Assembly (NCBI GenBank): GCA_964551965.1 | Contig: CAZKFB010000041.1 | Coordinates: 1 to 9,905 of the forward strand | Direction of reading: 5' to 3' | From: CAG-582 sp964551965 | GTDB taxonomy: Bacteria > Bacillota_I > Bacilli_A > RF39 > UBA660 | DNA length: 9,905 nucleotides | Shown here: piece by piece, positions 5,041 to 9,905 of the stretch | Position numbering within the stretch: the stretch's first letter is position 1 | How the letters are laid out: each line of letters begins with the position of its first letter | Notes under the pieces: model-generated | The model's database searches: none | Seen by the model: only the letters and a program-made list of their open reading frames with translations | Told to the model about the DNA's origin: nothing | Program-made: the position numbers and the translations under genes

Positions 5041-5850
5041 ATGGATACAGAAAGATTAAAGACTAATATTAAGAGATTTATAAGTAATCCTAATACACTT
5101 ACGTTTTTATTAGTAATTGCTTTAATAGTGGTTGTTTATTTCGTATATAGTTATATGGTTAATAGAGCTGTAAGTCCAATTACTGTTCCTTACGCTGCTC
5201 AACTTATTACAAGTAAAACGGAAATAACAACTCAACATATTTCAACAGTTAAGATTACTGGTAACTTTGTTACTGCTAGTGGAGATGCTTTGATTCAAAG
5301 TAAGAATCAAGTATTGGGAAGATATGTTGCTGATGGATATCAAATTCCTAAAAATAGTTTTTTCTATACGGGAGCTTTAACGGATGCTAAGACAGCTAGT
5401 AGTTCTACTCAATCAAATATTCCTGACGGATATACATTGTATGCCTTGGATGTTGATTTCCATTCAACTTATGGATGTTCAATAATGCCAGGCAACTACA
5501 TTGATATTTACTTTAAAGCAGAATCAGATAAAACTGATGGAGAAGTTAAAGTAATATTTGATAAATTTATTCAAAGTTTAAAAGTTACTAAAGTGGTAGA
5601 TAAAGATGGTGTTGATGTATTCTCACTTGCTGATGGTGATAAGGAACCAAAACCTTCAAAGATATTCTTTGTTGTTCCTGACGATTACAGTGAGCTTTTA
5701 CATCAAGCTGAATTAATTTCAACAAATAAGATTGAATTAATTCCGGTTCCAAGAAATGCTGAATATTCAGAAAATCCTGAAGAGACTAGCATTGCTAATG
5801 AAGCAATTCAACAATTTATATTAAGTAAGACAGTTCCAGTAGAAGGATAA
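5041..5850 (+). CDS. CpaB/RcpC-like pilus assembly protein, second of two
   Basis: The layout matches the preceding protein: basic start, membrane helix (about 19-39), SAF-like part beginning VSPITVPYAAQ (44-54), and RcpC-like part with MPGNYIDIYFKA and a conserved 'PRN.EY' near the C-terminus. The two proteins align end to end, and SPITVPYA is identical in both. Much of the rest has diverged, so this is an old tandem duplication rather than a recent copy. Ribosome binding site AAGGAGGGG overlaps the stop codon of the first copy, 13 bp before this ATG, indicating coupled expression. Keeping both copies suggests different partners or a hetero-oligomer; that is inference. Confidence 0.8.
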   Translation: MDTERLKTNIKRFISNPNTLTFLLVIALIVVVYFVYSYMVNRAVSPITVPYAAQLITSKTEITTQHISTVKITGNFVTASGDALIQSKNQVLGRYVADGYQIPKNSFFYTGALTDAKTASSSTQSNIPDGYTLYALDVDFHSTYGCSIMPGNYIDIYFKAESDKTDGEVKVIFDKFIQSLKVTKVVDKDGVDVFSLADGDKEPKPSKIFFVVPDDYSELLHQAELISTNKIELIPVPRNAEYSENPEETSIANEAIQQFILSKTVPVEG

Positions 5851-5882
5851 AAGATAAAAAAATACTAGAAGGGTGAAGGCTA

Positions 5883-7337
5883 ATGTTAAATTCTATTTTC
5901 GATCAAATGGATTTTGGACCTTTACAAGAGTTTTTAGAGGAAGATGATATTACCGATATTTCATATAGTAATGGTGGACAGGTATGGCTAAAAACTCTTT
6001 CTAAAGGTATATTTCAAGTTAATAGACCAGACATAAATAATACATTTATGGAAAAACTTGCATTCCAATGTTCTAACGTTATGGGTAAGACATTTAATAT
6101 GGCTCATCCATTTCTAGATGCTGAGTCAGCTGAACTTCGTATGAATTTCGTGCATGACTCAATTGCCACAAATGGTATTGCATGTCTTATCCGTAAGACA
6201 CCAGCAAAGATAAGATTAAATAAAGATAAATTATTAAGTGAACAATATGTTACAGAACAAATACATGACTTTTTAATTAAATGTGTTGAAGGTCATTGTA
6301 ATATAATGGTTGCCGGTGAAACTGGTTCAGGTAAAACAGAGTTGGTTAAGTATTTGGCAAGCAAGACAAAAGAAGATGAAAAGATAATTACGATAGAGGA
6401 TACTCTAGAACTTCACTTAGATAAGATATTCCCAACTCGTGATATCGTTGCTATGAAAACTAATAACATAGCATCTTATACTGAATCACTAGTAGCTTGT
6501 ATGAGACAGAACCCAATTTGGATATTACTATCTGAGGTTCGTTCTGCGGAAGCTGTTCTAGCTGTTCGTAACTCTATTTCATCAGGTCACCATATTTTAT
6601 CAACAATCCATGCTGATAAAGCATCAAGTATACCAATGCGTATGTACTCGCTACTTGAATCGAGTCAAGATACTCAACAATTCTTGGGGTCAATTCATAG
6701 ATATGTTCAAATTGGTATATATGTTAAAGGTTATTATTCAAAGAGATTGGGAAGATTCCAACGTGAGATTCTTGAGGTTTGTGAATTCTATGTTGATCCT
6801 GATACACAAGTACCAAAGAGTAATTTACTATATCAAAAACATATCGATGGTACCGTAGTATTACATAATCCAACGAAGAATTTAATTGATTACTTAGAAA
6901 TAGGTAATGTTAATTTACCGGAAGATACGTTTGGACTTGGACCTAGTGGAGAAGGATTTGATGATACTAATAAAGTTGCTTTAGAAGTTGAAGAAAAAAG
7001 AACTCCAAGTAATTCAGAAGATCCATTTAATTTGAATACTGAATCAACGGAAAAGATAAATGAAGTTAATAAAGCAATAAATGATATAAATAGTATGGGT
7101 GTACCTAGTGCAACACCAGTACAACAAACTAATGTACAAGCACCACAACCAACACCACAACAAGTTGTGCAACAACAATCAGTACAACAGGTACAACCAC
7201 AGCAAGTTAATGCTCAGCAAACTGCTCAACCACAACAAGTAGTACAACAAGTGCCACAACAGGATCAACAACAAGTACAAACACCTAATGCAGTAAATGT
7301 AAATCCTGCTAATGGTAATGTAAATCCAATTAATTAA
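5883..7337 (+). CDS. CpaF/TadA-like secretion ATPase with a Gln-rich C-terminal tail
   Basis: The 484-aa cytoplasmic protein has an N-terminal domain (about 1-110), then the ATPase core. The core contains Walker A GETGSGKT (145-152), an Asp box IITIEDTLEL (168-177), Walker B-like WILLSEVR (213-220) with E218, and a His box GHHILSTIHAD (235-245). This order defines type II/IV secretion ATPases of the CpaF/VirB11-like branch, which power assembly of Tad-type filaments. The usual Gly of GEVRG is Ser here (SEVRS). After about residue 350 the protein becomes polar, and residues 414-466 are dominated by Gln with Pro, Val and Ala (27 Gln in residues 411-470); this tail is not part of normal CpaF. 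The start follows GGGTGAAGG. The two TadB/TadC-like platform proteins come directly downstream. Confidence 0.9.
   Translation: MLNSIFDQMDFGPLQEFLEEDDITDISYSNGGQVWLKTLSKGIFQVNRPDINNTFMEKLAFQCSNVMGKTFNMAHPFLDAESAELRMNFVHDSIATNGIACLIRKTPAKIRLNKDKLLSEQYVTEQIHDFLIKCVEGHCNIMVAGETGSGKTELVKYLASKTKEDEKIITIEDTLELHLDKIFPTRDIVAMKTNNIASYTESLVACMRQNPIWILLSEVRSAEAVLAVRNSISSGHHILSTIHADKASSIPMRMYSLLESSQDTQQFLGSIHRYVQIGIYVKGYYSKRLGRFQREILEVCEFYVDPDTQVPKSNLLYQKHIDGTVVLHNPTKNLIDYLEIGNVNLPEDTFGLGPSGEGFDDTNKVALEVEEKRTPSNSEDPFNLNTESTEKINEVNKAINDINSMGVPSATPVQQTNVQAPQPTPQQVVQQQSVQQVQPQQVNAQQTAQPQQVVQQVPQQDQQQVQTPNAVNVNPANGNVNPIN
7122..7280 (+). repeat. Low-complexity CAA-rich tract encoding the Gln-rich tail
   Basis: The tract is built of CAA codons (few CAG) mixed with CCA and GTA, giving recurrent QQV, PQQ and VQQ units without a fixed period. 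It is in frame with the ATPase gene. Such tracts can change length by slippage, and the encoded segment is probably disordered. Confidence 0.8.
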
Positions 7338-7359
7338 GATATATGAAAGGAGTGTTATT

Positions 7360-8253
7360 ATGGAATTGATATTAATGTTAGTTATCGCTGTTTTCGTTCT
7401 ATCATATAGACAACAAAATGGTGAAAATGTATATCAATTTATAGCTAATAGCATAAAGACAATATATAACAAATATGCTCCATATAGTTATGAAGAAGTT
7501 CGTAGAAAGAGTAAAGAACTAGGAATGGAATATGGTCCAAAAGAATATGCTACACAAGTTATTCTTATTGGTGGATTATTTGCCGTTATCGGTTATATGT
7601 ATTTTTATAGTATAGCTATGGCAATTCTTTACTGTGTTGCAGCTATTATGTTTATTCCATATTTAGCATTCTTACGAAATAAGAAAACTTATTCGGAGTT
7701 TATCTTTGAACAAATTCAAGTATATACATCAAATGTTATAAATGAGTTTAATACAACTCAATCATTTGTTAAAGCACTTGAAGGTGTTAGAGATTCTGGA
7801 ATCTTAGAAGATCCTGTTTTATCTGATGTACGTTTAATGATTGACATGTCTTATCAAAATGGTACAATTGATGAAGCAGTAGAAATGTTTAATCAAAAGT
7901 ATCCTTATTATATGGTTAAGAACATGCACCAATTATTCTTACAAATTACTAAAGAAGGTGCAAAAGATTCTGGTGAATCATTAGAAAACATGATGCTTGA
8001 TATCGATCTTTTAGTTGAAGGTGTATATCGAGATAAAATGGATCGTGAAGCAAGTCATAAGAAGTTCTTAATGTTCGGTATTGCTCTTTATTTCTTAGTA
8101 ATGCTTATTCAATTATTACTTGATAAGAACAACTATAAAGCAATGTTAGTACTTCCTTATGTACAAGTATTACTACACGCAGTAATATGGATAAATTCAT
8201 ATTTCATCATTTCTGGTGAAAAATTCTATCATGAAGATACGGGTGGTGAGTAG
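7360..8253 (+). CDS. TadB-like type II secretion system F-domain platform protein
   Basis: The 297-aa protein has a short N-terminal hydrophobic segment (2-14), two close membrane helices (about 64-105), a cytoplasmic T2SSF-like helical domain (about 112-230) and two C-terminal helices (about 235-254 and 262-284). This topology is that of TadB/TadC platform proteins. The helical domain contains the kind of F-domain pattern seen in TadB: QIQVYTSNVINEFNTTQSF (118-136), then ILEDPVLSDV and a GESLENM turn. Its position right after the ATPase and before a second F-domain protein matches the cpaF-tadB-tadC order. AAAGGAG precedes the ATG at good spacing. In the membrane it should couple the ATPase to filament or substrate export. 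The family call rests on order and topology more than on strong motifs. Confidence 0.78.
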   Translation: MELILMLVIAVFVLSYRQQNGENVYQFIANSIKTIYNKYAPYSYEEVRRKSKELGMEYGPKEYATQVILIGGLFAVIGYMYFYSIAMAILYCVAAIMFIPYLAFLRNKKTYSEFIFEQIQVYTSNVINEFNTTQSFVKALEGVRDSGILEDPVLSDVRLMIDMSYQNGTIDEAVEMFNQKYPYYMVKNMHQLFLQITKEGAKDSGESLENMMLDIDLLVEGVYRDKMDREASHKKFLMFGIALYFLVMLIQLLLDKNNYKAMLVLPYVQVLLHAVIWINSYFIISGEKFYHEDTGGE

Positions 8254-8255
8254 TA

Positions 8256-9041
8256 ATGTATATTGAATTAGGAATACTTGCAATAATTATAATCTATGTT
8301 ATGCAATATGTTGGTGGATTTAGTATTAATAAATTCGTCGATGACAATGCGGGTTATTTTAAAAGATTACAAGAAGATGATTTTGAATTCTATGCCAAAG
8401 CTAAATATGGTGATGCAATTGATATTGATAAACTATTTAATTCACGTTTTAGAAATGCTTTACTAGTAACATTAGTATTGTCATTCGTATTCATTTCTAA
8501 ATTCTCAGGAACAGTTCTATTAGTATTATTTGCTGTATTCTTGGGTATGTTTAAGTTACCTTATGTTCAACTTAAGAACTATTATAAAGGACATTTACAT
8601 CTAATAGATACTCAGTTACCATATTATCTAAAAAACTTAGAGATCTTAATTCAACACTATACGGTTCCCGTTGCTTTAGGTAAATCAATAGGTGATGCGC
8701 CTGATATATTTAAAGATGGGTTACGTGATATGATTGAAAAGATCAATGCTGGTGATTCTTCTATAAATCCTTATATGGAATTTGCTAAGGAATATCCCGT
8801 TCGAGATAGTATGCGTATGATGAGACTTCTTTATCGTTTAGGTTTAGGTAAACAAGAGAGAAAGCAAGAACAATTACTAACTTTCTCAAGAACAGTTTCA
8901 TCATTACAACAAAAAGCTCGTGAAGCAAGATATAAATCACGTCTTGATAAGATGGAAAGTAAAACAATGCAAATGCTTGTATGTACAGGTATTGGTGTAA
9001 TGATCTTACTTATCCTATCAATCTTACAGAATTTTAGTTAA
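8256..9041 (+). CDS. TadC-like type II secretion system F-domain platform protein
   Basis: The 261-aa protein has an N-terminal membrane helix (about 3-20), a central pair of hydrophobic stretches (about 67-103), a cytoplasmic F domain (about 113-225) and a C-terminal helix (about 238-258). The F-domain motif DTQLPYYLKNLEILIQHY (118-135), followed by VPVALGKSI, is close to the TadC pattern of a helix pair that starts with 'LP..L..L...+..G'. The ATG follows the TadB stop by 2 bp and its ribosome binding site (GGTGGTGAG) lies inside the end of tadB, so translation is coupled. The stop codon overlaps the operon terminator. Together with TadB it should form the inner-membrane platform. Confidence 0.78.
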   Translation: MYIELGILAIIIIYVMQYVGGFSINKFVDDNAGYFKRLQEDDFEFYAKAKYGDAIDIDKLFNSRFRNALLVTLVLSFVFISKFSGTVLLVLFAVFLGMFKLPYVQLKNYYKGHLHLIDTQLPYYLKNLEILIQHYTVPVALGKSIGDAPDIFKDGLRDMIEKINAGDSSINPYMEFAKEYPVRDSMRMMRLLYRLGLGKQERKQEQLLTFSRTVSSLQQKAREARYKSRLDKMESKTMQMLVCTGIGVMILLILSILQNFS

Positions 9042-9070
9042 AAACATATGTCTAGACATATGTTTTTTTT
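9040..9070 (+). terminator. Rho-independent terminator of the Tad-like operon
   Basis: AAAAACATATGT (9040-9051), loop CTAG (9052-9055) and ACATATGTTTTT (9056-9067) form a 12-bp stem; the whole element is a perfect palindrome, with eight T at 9063-9070. The TAA stop of the TadC-like gene (9039-9041) lies in the first arm. It separates this operon from sufC. Confidence 0.9.
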
Positions 9071-9081
9071 AAGTGTTTTTA

Positions 9082-9108
9082 TGATATAATACTTTTGTGG
9101 TGATTACT
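9082..9108 (+). promoter_or_regulatory. Extended -10 promoter and 12-nt leader of sufC
   Basis: TG (9082-9083), one base, TATAAT (9085-9090) and an expected start at G9097 are followed by GGTGAT (9099-9104), four bases and ATG 9109. The GTG at 9097 is in frame but coincides with the predicted start point, so it cannot be the start codon if this promoter is used. No -35 box is evident. Confidence 0.6.
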
Positions 9109-9858
9109 ATGTTAAGTATTAAAGATTTAACAGTTAGAATAGATAATAAAGAAATATTAAGTAATTTCTCATTGGAAATTAATGATGGAGAAATAGTTTC
9201 TCTTATGGGACCTAATGGAATTGGTAAGAGTACAATTTGTAAAGTTATTATGGGAGATACTAATTATGAAGTAGTATCCGGTTCAATTTATTACAATGGA
9301 GAAAATATCTTAGATTTGAGTGTTAATGAGAGAAGCAAGAGAGGTATATATTTAATAAGTCAAAATCCGATGGAAATTGAAGGAGTATCGAATGCCGATA
9401 TGTTAAGAACGGCTCTTGAAGAGAGAACGGGGGAACATACGAACTTCTTTGAATTTAATAAAATGATTACTTCAATCTGTGAGAGTTTAGGATTACCTTC
9501 ATCTTTCATTCATCGTGGGATAAATGAATCAATGAGCGGTGGTGAAAAGAAGAAGAATGAACTTTTACATTTATTAGTATTAAAACCTAAATTTATCATG
9601 TTAGATGAACTTGATAGTGGACTTGATGTCGATAGTTTAAAAATACTTGCTGAAGCTATTAAAGAATATATTGATGAAACAGTTTCGGTTTTAATAATTA
9701 CACATCATAAATCCATACTAGAATATCTAGTTCCCGATAAAGTAAATATTATTAAAAATGGTCATATAGTTAAATCGGGAGATAGATACTTAGCAGATTA
9801 TATTGAAGATAATGGATTTAGTACTATTGATGTAGGAGAAATAGATAATCATGAATAA
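9109..9858 (+). CDS. sufC: Fe-S cluster assembly ATPase SufC
   Basis: This 249-aa ABC-type ATPase has Walker A GPNGIGKST (34-42), a Q-loop in SQNPMEIEGVS, the signature MSGGEKKKNE, Walker B FIMLDELDSGLDVDSLK and switch His in ITHH. The ESMSGGEKKKNEL and DSGLDVDSLKI blocks and the C-terminal IVKSGDRYLADYIEDNGF are specific to SufC rather than to transport ABC proteins. SufC works with SufB and SufD as a cytoplasmic scaffold for building Fe-S clusters. GGTGAT upstream favours ATG 9109 over GTG 9097. It overlaps the next reading frame by 8 bp, as in suf operons. Confidence 0.95.
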   Translation: MLSIKDLTVRIDNKEILSNFSLEINDGEIVSLMGPNGIGKSTICKVIMGDTNYEVVSGSIYYNGENILDLSVNERSKRGIYLISQNPMEIEGVSNADMLRTALEERTGEHTNFFEFNKMITSICESLGLPSSFIHRGINESMSGGEKKKNELLHLLVLKPKFIMLDELDSGLDVDSLKILAEAIKEYIDETVSVLIITHHKSILEYLVPDKVNIIKNGHIVKSGDRYLADYIEDNGFSTIDVGEIDNHE

Positions 9859-9905
9859 AATATTAGTGGATGATGAAGTATTTGTCCTAGATAATCAAGA
9901 ATCTA
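9851..9905 (+). CDS. Start of a second suf gene, probably sufD, cut by window edge
   Basis: An ATG at 9851 opens a frame (MNKILVDDEVFVL...) that stays open for the 18 codons left in the window and overlaps the sufC stop by 8 bp. TAGGAG lies about 13 bases upstream inside sufC. Eighteen residues are too few for a family match. SufD is inferred only from the usual sufC-sufD order in Bacillota; SufB is the main alternative. Confidence 0.5.
   Translation, partial: MNKILVDDEVFVLDNQES

Noticed and set aside
6610..6858. 82-codon open frame on the plus strand in another frame
   Set aside because: It is inside the ATPase gene, past the His box of a clearly conserved frame; nothing supports separate translation.
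7122..7280. CAA-rich tract as a CRISPR-like or direct-repeat array
   Set aside because: There is no fixed unit or spacing; it is simply codon-level low complexity in an open reading frame.
8785..8967. 60-codon open frame on the minus strand
   Set aside because: It is antisense inside the TadC-like gene without promoter or binding-site support.
9097..9108. GTG start adding four residues to SufC
   Set aside because: It overlaps the predicted transcription start and lies before the GGTGAT binding site; the SufC N-terminus fits ATG 9109.

Overview
The window is strongly AT-rich with short intergenic gaps, AAGGAG/GGTGAT ribosome binding sites complementary to a Firmicute-type 16S tail, and Firmicute-type genes (a YlbM/TmcAL homologue, sufC followed by a probable sufD, a SEDS wall polymerase). 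This suggests an uncultured low-GC Bacillota, plausibly a wall-bearing Bacilli lineage close to the Mollicutes/RF39 type. The lineage is inference. All twelve visible stop codons are TAA or TAG, and tryptophan is read as TGG.

Left part (1-2549): an incomplete tmcAL (minus) runs off the left edge. Diverging from it is a 145-aa protein with a nucleoside deoxyribosyltransferase-like fold. It converges, through a shared hairpin, on a 95-aa protein of unknown function (minus). Next is a solitary SEDS-family (FtsW/RodA/SpoVE) protein whose 3' end overlaps, in antisense, a 62-aa Pro/Tyr-rich protein (minus).

Middle (2552-4108, minus): a two-gene operon encodes a CPBP-type intramembrane protease and a membrane-anchored calcineurin-like phosphoesterase. 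It ends in a hairpin that also contains the Shine-Dalgarno of the Pro/Tyr-rich gene.

Right part (4153-9070, plus): the main feature is a five-gene operon for a Tad-like / type IV filament-like machine. It encodes two tandem CpaB/RcpC-like proteins, a CpaF/TadA-like ATPase with a long glutamine-rich tail, a TadB-like platform protein and a TadC-like platform protein. It starts at a good promoter whose -10 and start point are covered by a perfect 10-bp inverted repeat (a candidate operator) and ends at a near-perfect palindromic terminator. No pilin, TadZ, secretin or prepilin peptidase gene is present in the window. sufC and the first codons of a probable sufD follow under their own promoter.

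A recurring architecture links many genes. Several first genes have a TGn-extended or similar -10 box, about six bases, then GGTGA(T) and 3-4 bases before ATG. This predicts 5' leaders of only about 9-12 nt. Genes inside operons use the usual AAGGAG instead. The SEDS gene appears to have almost no leader at all.
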